Assembly: GCF_001570865.1 (NCBI RefSeq)
Contig: NZ_BCSM01000011.1
Span: 1-64,000 of the forward strand
DNA: 64,000 nucleotides
Direction of reading: 5' to 3'
Source of the DNA: Rothia kristinae NBRC 15354
GTDB taxonomy: Bacteria > Actinomycetota > Actinomycetes > Actinomycetales > Micrococcaceae
Position numbers and translations under genes: made by a program. Of this stretch, positions 7,491 to 16,173 are shown in pieces (positions within the stretch are counted from its first letter, which is position 1; every line of letters starts with the position of its first letter). The notes below the pieces were generated by a model. The model saw only the letters and a list, made by a program, of their open reading frames with translations. It did no database searches and was not told the origin of the DNA.

Positions 7491-10400
7491 GTGAGCACCG
7501 CACTGTACCGCCGTTACCGCCCGGAGACGTTCGCCGACGTCATCGGGCAAGAGCACGTCACCGAGCCCCTGATGACGGCGCTGCGGAACAACCGCGTCAA
7601 CCACGCCTACCTCTTCTCCGGGCCGCGCGGCTGCGGCAAGACCACCTCCGCGCGCATCCTGGCCCGCTGCCTCAACTGCGCCGAGGGCCCCACCCCCACC
7701 CCGTGCGGGCACTGCGAGTCCTGCCGGGACCTCGCCCGGGACGGCGCGGGATCGCTGGACGTCATCGAGATGGACGCCGCCTCCCACGGCGGCGTGGACC
7801 ACGCCCGTGACCTGCGCGAACGCGCGACCTTCGCCCCCGTGCGGGACCGCTACAAGATCTTCATCATCGACGAGGCGCACATGGTCACCCGCGAGGGGTT
7901 CAACGCGCTGCTGAAGATCGTGGAGGAGCCGCCGGAGCACATCAAATTCGTCTTCGCGACCACCGAGCCGGCCAAGGTCCTCGGCACCATCCGCTCCCGC
8001 ACCCACCACTACCCCTTCCGCCTGGTCCCCCCGGAGACCCTGCGCACCTATCTGGCGCACCTGTGCGAGCAGGAGGGCATCGCCGTCGAGCAGGGGGTGC
8101 TGCCGCTGGTGGTGCGCGCCGGAGGAGGGTCCGTGCGGGATTCGCTGTCCGTGCTGGATCAGCTGATGGGCGGCTCCGGGTCGGAGGGCATCACCTACGA
8201 CCTCGCCGTCGCCCTGCTGGGCTTCACCCACGCCGAGCTGCTGGACGGGGTGGTGGACGCCTTCGCCGCGGGGGACGCTCCGGCCGTCTTCCAGGCCGTG
8301 GACCGGGTGATCAGCACCGGGCAGGATCCGCGCCGGTTCGTGGAGGATCTGCTGGAGCGGTTCCGGGACCTCATCATCGTCCGGGCCGCTCCCGACGCCG
8401 CGGCCTCGATCCTGCACGGGCTCTCCGAGGACCAGGTGGATCGGATGCGCGGGCAGGCCCAGCAGCTGGGGGCCGCGGAGCTGTCCCGGGCCGCGGACAT
8501 CACCAACGCCGCCCTGACCGAGATGACCGGGGCCACCACCCCTCAGCTGCACCTGGAGCTGCTGTGCGCCCGGATCCTGCTGCCGACCGCGGATGATTCC
8601 ACCCGCGGGGTCGGGGCCCGGGTGGATCGGCTGGAGCGGCGGATCAACCTGGGCACGGTCGGCGCGGTGGCGGCCCCGCTGCGCCAGGATCCGGCCGCCC
8701 TGACCACCCCGGAGACCCCCGCCGAGCACGCGGCCGCCCAGGCGGCGGGCACCGAGGAGGGGCCCGAGCGCTCCGACGGCTCAGCGGCTGAGGGTATGGC
8801 GGCGGCCCCGGACGGTCGCGAGGCCGCGCTGGCGATGGTCCGGCGGAACCGTCCCGTCCCGCCGGGGCAGCAGACCGGGGACGAGGACGCCGGAGCCGAT
8901 GCCGTCGATTCCCGCCGGGTCGAGGCCGGCAGGACGGGGAACGACGCCGCCGGGAACGACGCCGCCGAACCCTCCGGCGCCCCATCGCCTGCGGCCGACC
9001 AGCACCCGGAGGCCCCCGAACGGGAGACCTCGGCGTCGCACATGGCGGAGGACGCCGGACAATACCAGCCGCAGCCCACGGCCCCGGCCGACGCCGGCCA
9101 GGTCACCATGATCCAGCGCTCCTGGGCCGATGTGGTGGCCGCCGTCGGCAGCCGCTCCAAGGTGGGCCAGGCGACCTTCCGGGAATGCCAGCCCTCCCGC
9201 TTCGAGGACGGCGTCCTGTACGTCTCCTCCCGCGGGCCGGGGATCCAGTCCCGGGTGCAGCGCTACGCCGGTGCCCTGTCCGAGGCGCTGCAGGAGGTCC
9301 TGGGGATCTCCTGCCAGGTGGCCGTGGACGGCGGCCCCGGGCCCTCCGACGGCGGCGGGCGCGGCCCGCAGGGGCCGTCCGGGCCTGGCGGGCCCGGTGG
9401 ATCTGGCGGGTCCGGAGGGCCCGGCAGGGGACCGGGCGGCCCCGCGTCGTCGCCCGCTCGCGGACAGAGCGAACAGGACGGACAGCGCGGACACGGCGGG
9501 GCCTCCTTCGCGGGTGCCCCCGGCCGCGGACCGGAGCGCTCCGGCCACGCCCCCTCCGCCTCCGCGCGCGCGGAGGAGCCCGAGTGGCCGGATGAGGGCC
9601 AGTGGGAGCGGGCTGCCCAGCAGGCCCTCCGGGAGCGCCCCGCCGCGCCCTCCGCGGGTCGGGCACCCGATGAGTCGGGGCGCCCGCGCGTCACCCCGGA
9701 TCTGCCCCAGGGCCCGCGGGCCGAGGAGGAGGCCTGGCGTCGTCACGGGGAACCGGCCGAGGGCGGGGCCCCTGCCTGGTCCGAGGATGCCGAGGGCGAG
9801 GACTTCGGCAGCTGGGAGGTCGCCGCGATCCCCGGTGACGGTCCCGAGCAGGCCGAGGCTACTCAGGACACCGCTTCGCAGCGTTCGGCTCCGGAGGTCG
9901 CGGAGGGGCAGCGTCCCGCGCGTCCCGCCCCGGTGCCCTCCCAGGGCTCGCCCGATCCGCGCACCCCGCCCACCGGCAGCCTGAGCGTGGTCCCCTCCCC
10001 GCAGGAGCCCGGTGAGGCCCCCGCGGATTCCGGCGACCCCGGACAGCACCCCGCGCCGGATGCGACGGCCGGCCCCGCCCAGGAAGCCGCGCCCGACCAC
10101 GCCCCGACGAACCACGCTGCTCCGACTTCCGACGCCCACCCGGCCGACCCCGGCGCGTCGTCCCCCGGGGCTTCGTCGAGCGGATCTGAGACGGAAGAGG
10201 CCGGGCCGGCACACGACTGGTCTGTGGCCGCCCGACGCGCCGGCGCCCCGGGCGAACCGGTGGACGGGCGCCGCAGCGGCTGGGGATACGCCGGGCCCGA
10301 CGACGGTTCCGCACGGCACCCGTCCCAGTGGGGCGAGCGCACCCCGCGCCTGGTCGAGATCCCCGGCGGCGCGGGAGCACCCGGCGGCGGGTCCGCCTCC

Positions 10401-10787
10401 CGCCACCTGCGCGCCGTCCCCGACGACGCCGCCTCCAGCGCCCCCTCCAGCAGCCCGGCCGACGGGCAGGCGCCCCCGGACACTGGTCCCGCCGGCCCGG
10501 AGGGGCACGCGCCGTCGACTCCGCCCACCGAACCCGCCGGGCCCGCCCGGGATCAGCCGCACCGGTCCTTCCGGGAGCGCCACGCCGCGGCCATCGCCGC
10601 CGGGGCTCGCTCCCACGGGGGCCCCGGCGTCGACTCGCAGGCCCCGGAGCCGCCCGAGGACTGGGAGGACTTCGCCCCGACCCCGGAGGATGAGGACTTG
10701 GAGGACTCGACGATGTACGGTCAGGCGGCGGTCGAGACCCTGCTCGGCGGCCGGGTGATCGAGGAGCGGCCCCACCAGGCGCGCTGA
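7491..10787 (+). CDS. dnaX: DNA polymerase III subunit gamma/tau
   Basis: 1098-residue clamp-loader ATPase of the replicative polymerase. Walker A GPRGCGKTT is at residues 44-52, the zinc-binding cysteines (C..CGHCESC) at about 62-79, Walker B IFIIDEAHM near 123-131, and an SRC-like TIRSRT segment near 166. The AAA+ and collar domains end near residue 390; about 600 residues of disordered Pro/Gly/Ser/Glu-rich tail follow, with a collagen-like GP/GGS stretch near 640-665. Only one folded island (SWADVVAAVGSRSKV, about 542-615) and a conserved end (PPEDWEDF...LGGRVIEE) interrupt it. GTG 7491 is chosen over an upstream in-frame start because TAGTGT (7478-7483) lies 7 nt before it, implying a leaderless mRNA. 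The tail is much longer than in E. coli (643 residues total). Confidence 0.96.
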   Translation: MSTALYRRYRPETFADVIGQEHVTEPLMTALRNNRVNHAYLFSGPRGCGKTTSARILARCLNCAEGPTPTPCGHCESCRDLARDGAGSLDVIEMDAASHGGVDHARDLRERATFAPVRDRYKIFIIDEAHMVTREGFNALLKIVEEPPEHIKFVFATTEPAKVLGTIRSRTHHYPFRLVPPETLRTYLAHLCEQEGIAVEQGVLPLVVRAGGGSVRDSLSVLDQLMGGSGSEGITYDLAVALLGFTHAELLDGVVDAFAAGDAPAVFQAVDRVISTGQDPRRFVEDLLERFRDLIIVRAAPDAAASILHGLSEDQVDRMRGQAQQLGAAELSRAADITNAALTEMTGATTPQLHLELLCARILLPTADDSTRGVGARVDRLERRINLGTVGAVAAPLRQDPAALTTPETPAEHAAAQAAGTEEGPERSDGSAAEGMAAAPDGREAALAMVRRNRPVPPGQQTGDEDAGADAVDSRRVEAGRTGNDAAGNDAAEPSGAPSPAADQHPEAPERETSASHMAEDAGQYQPQPTAPADAGQVTMIQRSWADVVAAVGSRSKVGQATFRECQPSRFEDGVLYVSSRGPGIQSRVQRYAGALSEALQEVLGISCQVAVDGGPGPSDGGGRGPQGPSGPGGPGGSGGSGGPGRGPGGPASSPARGQSEQDGQRGHGGASFAGAPGRGPERSGHAPSASARAEEPEWPDEGQWERAAQQALRERPAAPSAGRAPDESGRPRVTPDLPQGPRAEEEAWRRHGEPAEGGAPAWSEDAEGEDFGSWEVAAIPGDGPEQAEATQDTASQRSAPEVAEGQRPARPAPVPSQGSPDPRTPPTGSLSVVPSPQEPGEAPADSGDPGQHPAPDATAGPAQEAAPDHAPTNHAAPTSDAHPADPGASSPGASSSGSETEEAGPAHDWSVAARRAGAPGEPVDGRRSGWGYAGPDDGSARHPSQWGERTPRLVEIPGGAGAPGGGSASRHLRAVPDDAASSAPSSSPADGQAPPDTGPAGPEGHAPSTPPTEPAGPARDQPHRSFRERHAAAIAAGARSHGGPGVDSQAPEPPEDWEDFAPTPEDEDLEDSTMYGQAAVETLLGGRVIEERPHQAR

Positions 10788-10856
10788 TCCCGACCGCCAC
10801 CCACCAACCACCGCACCGGAGCGCTGCATCCGGTGCCCCCGCGAGAATGAGGAGCC

Positions 10857-11705
10857 GTGTACCAAGGCGCAGTCCAGGATCTGATCGATGAGCTCGGCCG
10901 TCTGCCGGGGGTGGGCCCGAAGTCCGCCCAGCGCATCGCCTTCCACATCCTCAACTCCCCGGCCGAGGAGATGGAGAAGCTCTCCGCGGCCATCACCACC
11001 GTGAAGCGGAAGGTCTCCTTCTGCGAGATCTGCGGCAACATCTCCGAGACCCCCAAGTGCTCGATCTGCCGCGACGCCCGCCGGGACACCTCCCTGATCT
11101 GCGTGGTCGAGGAGCCGAAGGACGTCTCCGCGATCGAGCGCACCGGCAGCTTCGACGGCCGGTACCACGTGCTCGGCGGCTCCATCAATCCGATGCAGGG
11201 CATCGGCCCGGAGCAGCTGCGCATCCGCCAGCTCGTCACCCGCCTGGCCGACGAGAACGTCCAGGAGATCATCCTGGCGATGGACCCCAACCTGGAGGGC
11301 GAGGCCACCGCGACCTACCTCTCCCGTCTGCTCAACCCCATCGGCGTCACGGTCTCCCGCTTGGCCTCCGGGCTGCCCGTGGGCGGGGACCTGGAGTACG
11401 CGGATGAGATCACATTGGGCCGGGCCCTGGAGGGCCGTCGCATCCTCACCGCCGGGATGCGCCGGGCCGCGGAGGAGGCGCGGCTGGCCGACGAGGAGGA
11501 CGCCGAGGACTTCGCCGCGAACCCCGAAGCCTCGGACCACAACACCGACGACGACGGCTCAGAAAGCTCTGGGAGCTCCGAGGAGCCCGGTGAGGGCGAA
11601 CCCGAACGGGGCGGTGCGGGCTCGGAGGCCTCCCCCGAGGTGCCCGCGCGCCGCTACCCGACGCCCCGGCGCGGCGAGCGCTTCGCCAATCCCTGGGCGG
11701 ACTGA
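10857..11705 (+). CDS. recR: Recombination mediator RecR
   Basis: 282 residues. It acts with RecF/RecO in loading RecA at gaps during recombinational repair. Visible domains: N-terminal helix-hairpin-helix ([20 protein letters not shown], 12-31), a four-cysteine zinc finger ([16 protein letters not shown], about 57-72), and the Toprim domain beginning [14 protein letters not shown]. Typical RecR is about 200 residues; this one carries an extra acidic, Ser/Glu/Gly-rich C-terminal tail of about 75 residues ending in [12 protein letters not shown]. Start is GTG 10857 with AGGAG just upstream. It follows dnaX by 69 nt, the classic dnaX-recR arrangement. Confidence 0.95.
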   Translation: MYQGAVQDLIDELGRLPGVGPKSAQRIAFHILNSPAEEMEKLSAAITTVKRKVSFCEICGNISETPKCSICRDARRDTSLICVVEEPKDVSAIERTGSFDGRYHVLGGSINPMQGIGPEQLRIRQLVTRLADENVQEIILAMDPNLEGEATATYLSRLLNPIGVTVSRLASGLPVGGDLEYADEITLGRALEGRRILTAGMRRAAEEARLADEEDAEDFAANPEASDHNTDDDGSESSGSSEEPGEGEPERGGAGSEASPEVPARRYPTPRRGERFANPWAD

Positions 11706-11724
11706 GAAGCCTCGAGCGGGCAGC

Positions 11725-11750
11725 GGGGCGCACGGGATGCCCGGCGCCCC
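11725..11750. terminator. Terminator between recR and siderophore-interacting protein gene
   Basis: GGGGCGC-A-CGGG (11725-11736) pairs with CCCGGCGCCCC (11740-11750) around loop ATG, with one bulged A. It sits in the 64-nt gap between convergent genes. No U-tract. Confidence 0.55.
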
Positions 11751-11769
11751 GGCCCGCGGCGTCGGGCGC

Positions 11770-12681
11770 TCACCGCTTCCTGGTCCAGTAGCCCTTCGCG
11801 TGCATCGAGCGCTTGTCCAGCCCCCACTGCTCCAGCAGGAGCCGACGCACCGGGCGCAGGGCGGCGCTCTCCCCGGCAAGCCACGCGAACGCGGGGCCCT
11901 CGGGAACGGGCATCCGCTCCACGACCTCCAGGGCCGTGCGACCGGCCAGCACCTCCGCCCGGCCCGGCTCCCCTGTGTTCGCCCGCGCGTCGGCCTCCGG
12001 GCTCGCTCCTCGGCTCGCCGCCCCGTCCCCGTCCCCAGGTCGGCCGTCCGCAGACTGGCCGTCCGGACCGTCCTCGCCCGGCACCAGCCACGTCAGGCGC
12101 ACCCCGGCGGGGGCTGAGAGGTCCTGGACGGAGTCCGGGCCGGGCACCTCGAGGATCACCCGCCCGACGGCGTCGGCGGGCAGCTGCTCCAGCCAGCGAG
12201 CGATGCCGGGCAGGCCCGTCTCATCCCCCACCATGAGCAGGAAGCACCCCGGCTCCGGGGCCTCGCGGCCGCTCTTGGGCCCCAGCAGGTGCACCGGATC
12301 CCCCGGGGCGAGCGCCTGCGCCCACCGGCTGCCGGGGCCGCGCCCGTGGGCCACCACGGCGATCTCCACCGTCCCGAGTTCGGGATCCACCCGGCGCACC
12401 GTGTACTTGCGGGTCAGCGGGGCGGGCTTGGCCCAGCGCGGCTTGCCGCCGGTGAGGTCGGGCTCGGGCACCCGGCCGGTCTGCGGATCAGGCAGCACCA
12501 CGCGCACGGTCTCCCCCACCGCGTGCCGGGTGGGGAATCCGGGCAGGCCCTCCACCACCACCCGCGTCATCGTGGGGCTGAGCCGCTCGACGACGCGCGC
12601 CCGGCCCACGCGATAGCGCGGGGCCTGCTCCTGCCGCCCCGTCTCCTGCGTGCCCTGCTTCGGGTGATCCCGTCCGCCCAT
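11770..12681 (-). CDS. Siderophore-interacting protein (ferric-siderophore reductase)
   Basis: 303-residue FAD-binding protein of the SIP/ViuB family, which reduces Fe(III)-siderophores in the cytoplasm to release iron. The N-terminal beta barrel carries [11 protein letters not shown] (the FAD-binding RxYTxR motif) at about 105-115 and a typical [20 protein letters not shown] segment; the C-terminal NAD(P)H domain ends with AFAWLAGES and [10 protein letters not shown], both family hallmarks. A 40-residue Gly/Asp-rich insert ([17 protein letters not shown]...) lies within the C-terminal domain. Start ATG 12681 has GAGGA about 12 nt upstream, a rather long spacing. It probably serves the siderophore ABC importer 3.5 kb away. 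I see no iron box in front of it. Confidence 0.9.
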   Translation of the reverse strand: MGGRDHPKQGTQETGRQEQAPRYRVGRARVVERLSPTMTRVVVEGLPGFPTRHAVGETVRVVLPDPQTGRVPEPDLTGGKPRWAKPAPLTRKYTVRRVDPELGTVEIAVVAHGRGPGSRWAQALAPGDPVHLLGPKSGREAPEPGCFLLMVGDETGLPGIARWLEQLPADAVGRVILEVPGPDSVQDLSAPAGVRLTWLVPGEDGPDGQSADGRPGDGDGAASRGASPEADARANTGEPGRAEVLAGRTALEVVERMPVPEGPAFAWLAGESAALRPVRRLLLEQWGLDKRSMHAKGYWTRKR

Positions 12682-12881
12682 GCGCGATGCCGTCCTCTTT
12701 CCGCTTCCTGCGCCGCAGTCATGCCATCCGCCGCGTTCCGCATCGTGGGACACCGGACGCGAAGCGGCGTCCTCCTGTGCGGGAGGATACCCTGGGACGG
12801 GCGGCCACGCGCCCCACCACCCGCCCTGCCCCGCCCTGGGGGCGCCGGGCCAGCAGGACGAGAGCGAGGACGGGAGCACCC

Positions 12882-14177
12882 ATGAGTCTGATCGTGCAGA
12901 AGTTCGGCGGGTCCTCCGTGGCCGATGCCGAGGGCGTCAAGCGCGTCGCCCGGCGCATCGGGGACACGAGGGCCGCCGGGAACGACGTCGTCGTGGTGGT
13001 CTCCGCGATGGGCGACACCACGGACGATCTGCTGGATCTGGCCCACGAGGTCTCCTCCTTCCGGGGGCCCAGCCGCGAGCTGGACATGCTGCTGACCGCC
13101 GGGGAGCGGATCTCCATGGCGGTGCTGGCGATGGCCGTGCGGGAGCTGGGCATCCCCGCGCAGTCCTTCACCGGCTCCCAGGCCGGGATGATCACCGACG
13201 GCATCCACGGCGCGGCCCGCCTGGTGGAGGTCAACCCGGATCGGATCCGGGAATCCGTGCAGGCCGGCAACGTCGCGATCGTCGCCGGCTTCCAGGGCAT
13301 GAACCGGCAGACCCGGGACATCACGACCCTGGGCCGGGGCGGTTCGGACACGACGGCGGTGGCCCTGGCCGCGGCCCTGGACGCGGACGTGTGCGAGATC
13401 TACTCGGACGTGGACGGGGTGTTCACCGCGGATCCGCGGATCGTGCCCACCGCGCACAAGCTGGACGAGGTCTCCAGCGAGGAGATGCTGGAGCTGGCCG
13501 CCAACGGGGCGAAGATCCTTCACCTGCGCAGCGTGGAGTACGCCCGGCGCTTCGGGCTGAAGCTCCACGTCCGCTCGTCCTTCAGTACCCTGGAGGGGAC
13601 CTGGGTGATCCCGAGCCCCACCGACGCCGACTCCCGTGATCTGACGAAGGAGATCCCCTTGGAACAGCCCCTCATCTCCGGTGTGGCCCACGACCGCTCG
13701 CAGGCGAAGGTCACGATCGTCGGCGTCCCTGACGTGCCCGGCTACGCCGCGAAGATCTTCGGCAGCCTCAACGACGCCGAGGTCAACCTGGACATGATCG
13801 TGCAGAACGTGTCCACCAAGTCCGCCAAGCGCACGGACATCTCCGTGACCCTGCCGCAGGATCAGGGGGACACGGCCCTGCAGGTGCTGCGTCGCGTCCA
13901 GGAGGAGGTGGGCTTCGAGGACGTGCAGTACGACGACCGGATCGGCAAGCTCTCCCTGGTGGGTGCGGGCATGAAGTCCAACCCGGGGGTCTCCTTCCAA
14001 TTCTTCAAGGCCCTGTCCAACGCCGGGGTGAACATCGACATGATCTCCACCTCGGAGATCCGCATCTCCGTGATCACCCGCCTGGATCTGCTCGACGACG
14101 CCGTGCGCGCGGTGCACAGCGCCTTCGACCTGGACCGGGAGGGCGAGGCCACCGTCTACGGCGGCACCGGCCGCTGA
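12882..14177 (+). CDS. lysC: Aspartate kinase
   Basis: 431 residues. It phosphorylates L-aspartate, the first step to lysine, threonine, methionine and diaminopimelate. The catalytic domain starts [13 protein letters not shown] and includes [16 protein letters not shown] (about 147-162) and [13 protein letters not shown] (about 172-184); two ACT domains occupy about 265-425 and bind feedback-inhibiting amino acids. ATG 12882 has a GGGAG site about 6 nt upstream; TACCCT near 12786 may be the -10. The usual partner asd does not follow; instead a conserved gene starts 2 nt after the stop. The regulatory part is probably also made alone from an internal start (see 13659). Confidence 0.96.
   Translation: MSLIVQKFGGSSVADAEGVKRVARRIGDTRAAGNDVVVVVSAMGDTTDDLLDLAHEVSSFRGPSRELDMLLTAGERISMAVLAMAVRELGIPAQSFTGSQAGMITDGIHGAARLVEVNPDRIRESVQAGNVAIVAGFQGMNRQTRDITTLGRGGSDTTAVALAAALDADVCEIYSDVDGVFTADPRIVPTAHKLDEVSSEEMLELAANGAKILHLRSVEYARRFGLKLHVRSSFSTLEGTWVIPSPTDADSRDLTKEIPLEQPLISGVAHDRSQAKVTIVGVPDVPGYAAKIFGSLNDAEVNLDMIVQNVSTKSAKRTDISVTLPQDQGDTALQVLRRVQEEVGFEDVQYDDRIGKLSLVGAGMKSNPGVSFQFFKALSNAGVNIDMISTSEIRISVITRLDLLDDAVRAVHSAFDLDREGEATVYGGTGR
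13659..14177 (+). CDS. lysC: Aspartate kinase beta subunit from internal start
   Basis: Within lysC an in-frame TTG at 13659 (codon 260) is preceded by AAGGAGAT with good spacing, in the middle of a coding sequence where such a site is otherwise unexpected. The product would be 172 residues, [20 protein letters not shown]..., consisting of just the two ACT domains. Bacillus and Corynebacterium lysC are known to make an alpha2-beta2 enzyme from the same kind of in-frame start at the equivalent place (MEEAVLTGVA in Corynebacterium). Existence here is inferred from the ribosome site and homology of position. Confidence 0.65.
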   Translation: MEQPLISGVAHDRSQAKVTIVGVPDVPGYAAKIFGSLNDAEVNLDMIVQNVSTKSAKRTDISVTLPQDQGDTALQVLRRVQEEVGFEDVQYDDRIGKLSLVGAGMKSNPGVSFQFFKALSNAGVNIDMISTSEIRISVITRLDLLDDAVRAVHSAFDLDREGEATVYGGTGR

Positions 14178-14179
14178 GG

Positions 14180-15133
14180 ATGCGCCTGCTCGACGCCGCC
14201 CGGTGGCGCGCGCTGGCCGCGGAGCACGGACAGCGTGCGGATCGGCACGGGCAGCCCTTCGTGGATCGTCGCAGCCGGGGCGAGAAGCACCCGGTGGAGG
14301 ACTTCCTGTTCACCTACTACACCCTGTCCCCCGGGCAGCTGCGCCGCTGGCATCCCGGGGCCGGGGTGATCCTGCTGGACGCCGCCGAGCGTCGAGACTG
14401 GAAGCACTACCGGCCCGCCGTCGAGGACGAGCTGCGCGCCGCCGGGCTGGAGACCGATGCCGCCCGGGACATCGCCGCGGCCGGCACCGCGGTGACCGTG
14501 GACGTCGAGGGATTCCTGTCCCAGCGGCAGCGCACGGTGGAGTTCGTCCGGGATCTGCTCTCCCGCACGCTGGCGAAGCCGGGATCCTTCGGGTGCTTCG
14601 GGCTGCACGAGTGGGCGATGGCCTACCGCTCCGAGGTCAACGGGCATCGGCACGAGTACCTGGACCTGCGGCTGGGCGCGGCGGGCACGGATGAGGTGGT
14701 GGAGGGGCATCGGATCACGTGCACTCACTTCGACGCCTTCCGCTTCTTCCAGCCGCAGGCCGTCCCGCTGAACACGATCCAGCCCTCCCGTCGGACGCAG
14801 CGGGAGATGGAGCAGCTCGGGTGCCTGCACGCGAACATGGACGTGTACAAGTGGGCGTACAAGCTGCTGCCCCTGGTGGATTCGGATCTGCTGCTGGAGG
14901 CCTTCGAGCTGTCGCGGGAGATCCGGGAGATGGACATGCGCGCGGCCCCCTACGACCTGGCGGATTGGGGATACGCGCCGATCCGCATCGAGACCGCGGA
15001 GGGCAAGCGGGAGTACGCGCGGCTGCAGCGGGCCTTCGCGGAGCGCTCCCAGCACCTGCGGGAGCGCCTCACCTCTCTCCTCCGCACAACGGGAGATCCT
15101 TCCCATATCGGGACCGCACACGTCCCGAAATGA
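14180..15133 (+). CDS. Conserved protein, usually annotated 3-methyladenine DNA glycosylase
   Basis: 317 residues, starting 2 nt after lysC, so translationally coupled. Recognisable conserved actinobacterial family: GEKHPVEDFLFTYY (about 34-47), WHPG, a central GCFGLHEWAMAYR (about 136-148), CTHFDAFRFF (about 182-191) and LHANMDVYKWAYKL (about 215-228). Databases commonly label it 3-methyladenine DNA glycosylase, but I see no helix-hairpin-helix or Mpg motif supporting that, so the activity is doubtful. The many conserved His, Asp, Trp and Tyr residues suggest an enzyme. Oddly, the last 17 codons and the stop are supplied by a 73-bp palindromic repeat (15082-15154), which may have replaced the native C-terminus. 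Confidence 0.8.
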   Translation: MRLLDAARWRALAAEHGQRADRHGQPFVDRRSRGEKHPVEDFLFTYYTLSPGQLRRWHPGAGVILLDAAERRDWKHYRPAVEDELRAAGLETDAARDIAAAGTAVTVDVEGFLSQRQRTVEFVRDLLSRTLAKPGSFGCFGLHEWAMAYRSEVNGHRHEYLDLRLGAAGTDEVVEGHRITCTHFDAFRFFQPQAVPLNTIQPSRRTQREMEQLGCLHANMDVYKWAYKLLPLVDSDLLLEAFELSREIREMDMRAAPYDLADWGYAPIRIETAEGKREYARLQRAFAERSQHLRERLTSLLRTTGDPSHIGTAHVPK

Positions 15134-15154
15134 GAGGGATCTCCCGTTTTGCGG
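15082..15154. repeat. 73-bp palindromic element, copy 1
   Basis: Outer arms CCGCACAACGGGAGATCC (15082-15099) and GGATCTCCCGTTTTGCGG (15137-15154) pair with one mismatch; an inner stem TCGGGAC/GTCCCGA lies at the centre, so nearly the whole element is one imperfect palindrome. It overlaps the 3' end of the preceding gene and includes its stop codon (15131-15133). About 90% identical to 16060-16132; a remnant is at 37081. Confidence 0.85.
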
Positions 15155-15162
15155 GGGTGGGT

Positions 15163-15976
15163 TCAGCGACGGTGTCGGGAGAGCAGCAGCCAGCCGATCA
15201 GCCCGGCGGGGGCGGCGAACAGCACGGTGGAGATCGCCACCGTCACGGAGGTGTCGGCTTCGCCGGCCTCCAGGACGTGGCGAGACCACTCGGGATCGAA
15301 CATCGCGCCCACGGCAGCGCCGCAGTTGAACAGGAAGTGCAGCAGGATCACCGCGCCGGTGCTGCGTGCGGGTTCGCAGCCATACCGCGCCGAGCAGCAG
15401 GCCCAGCAGAGCCGCGCAGACCACCTGCCCGAGCACGGGCACCAGGGCGCCGGGGTTGTGGATGAGGTTGAGCAGGTGGGCCAACCCGAAGATCACCGCG
15501 GGCAGGGCGACGACGCCGCGCGGACCCATCCTGCCGGTGGCCAGCAGCGCCCCGGCCAGCACCGCGAGGACCCCGGCGCGGAAGAACAGCTCCTCGACGG
15601 CGGCGGTGCCCGGCTGCCCGAGAACTGTGCCGAGGGCCGCCAGCGGCGGGGCGGAGAATCCCCCACCCTGGGCGGTCCAGGACAGGGCGCTCAGGACCAG
15701 GACGAGCGCGCCGGCGGCCGGCATGTACCAGCCGAGCAGCAGCCCGCGCCCCATCCGCCCTGGGCGCAGGGCCTGCGGGAGGAGCCCGAGGGCCCGGAGC
15801 AGGACCACGGCGGTGGTCAGGGGGATCAGGGTGCCGATGGGGCCCGCCCAGGTGCCCAGCGGCAGGGCCGCGGCGGCCAGGCCCGCCAGCCATAGGCTCA
15901 CTCCGAAGCCGGCGACCAGCAGCAGCACGGCGGGCAGGGGGCGGCATCGCGCGGTCGCGAAGGGGAGATCGGTCAC
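15163..15976 (-). pseudogene. CPBP intramembrane metalloprotease, frameshifted
   Basis: Membrane protease of the CPBP (CAAX protease and bacteriocin-processing) family, broken by a frameshift. The N-terminal part (GTG 15976, with AGGAAG about 7 nt upstream) reads through several membrane helices and includes the EExxxR motif in AAVEELFFRAG and the second motif FGLAHLLN. Near 15363-15378 the frame is lost: GAVWLRTRTQHRRG no longer continues into TGAVILLHFLFNCGA, which lies one frame over and carries the last family motif HxxFN. Removing four bases (ACGC) there would restore RTRSTGAVILLHF. It is either a recent inactivation or a sequencing error. The gene is bracketed by the two copies of the 73-bp palindrome. 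Confidence 0.75.
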
Positions 15977-16010
15977 GGGTCTTCCTCTCAGGGATCGGAC
16001 AAAAGCGCGA

Positions 16011-16021
16011 ATGATTATCAT
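16011..16021. promoter_or_regulatory. Fur/Zur-like palindrome ATGATTATCAT
   Basis: A perfect 5-1-5 AT-rich palindrome in GC-rich DNA, between the CPBP gene (-) and the siderophore permease genes (+). Its core matches Fur-family (Fur/Zur) operators containing TGATAATCA-like sequence. On the minus strand a TTGCAC hexamer directly precedes it, so it would lie in the -35/-10 spacer of the CPBP promoter. Which metal regulator binds is unknown. Confidence 0.35.
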
Positions 16022-16059
16022 GTGCAATCCTGGGGAGAACCTGGGACTCCCGCCCCCTT

Positions 16060-16132
16060 CCGCAAAACTGGAGATCCTTCCCATCTCGGGACCGCACACG
16101 CCCCGGAAGGAGAGGGATCTCCCGTTGTGCGG
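16060..16132. repeat. 73-bp palindromic element, copy 2
   Basis: Same length as copy 1 with seven base differences. Arms CCGCAAAACTGGAGATCC (16060-16077) and GGATCTCCCGTTGTGCGG (16115-16132). It lies 41 nt before the siderophore permease start. Together with copy 1 it brackets the frameshifted CPBP gene. Confidence 0.85.
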
Positions 16133-16173
16133 TGAGGAGGAGGGGTGGGGTGAGGCATGGCTATCCTGAACGG

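Noticed and set aside
7491-10787. Programmed frameshift in dnaX to make a short gamma form
   Set aside because: No A-rich slippery heptamer is seen in this GC-rich gene, so a gamma product by that route is unsupported.
8781-11540. Long minus-strand open frame opposite dnaX and recR
   Set aside because: Antisense shadow caused by high GC; no recognisable domain, while the plus strand has unmistakable DnaX and RecR motifs.
15082-16132. Composite transposon made of the two 73-bp repeats
   Set aside because: No transposase and no target-site duplication is visible; kept only as a repeat observation.
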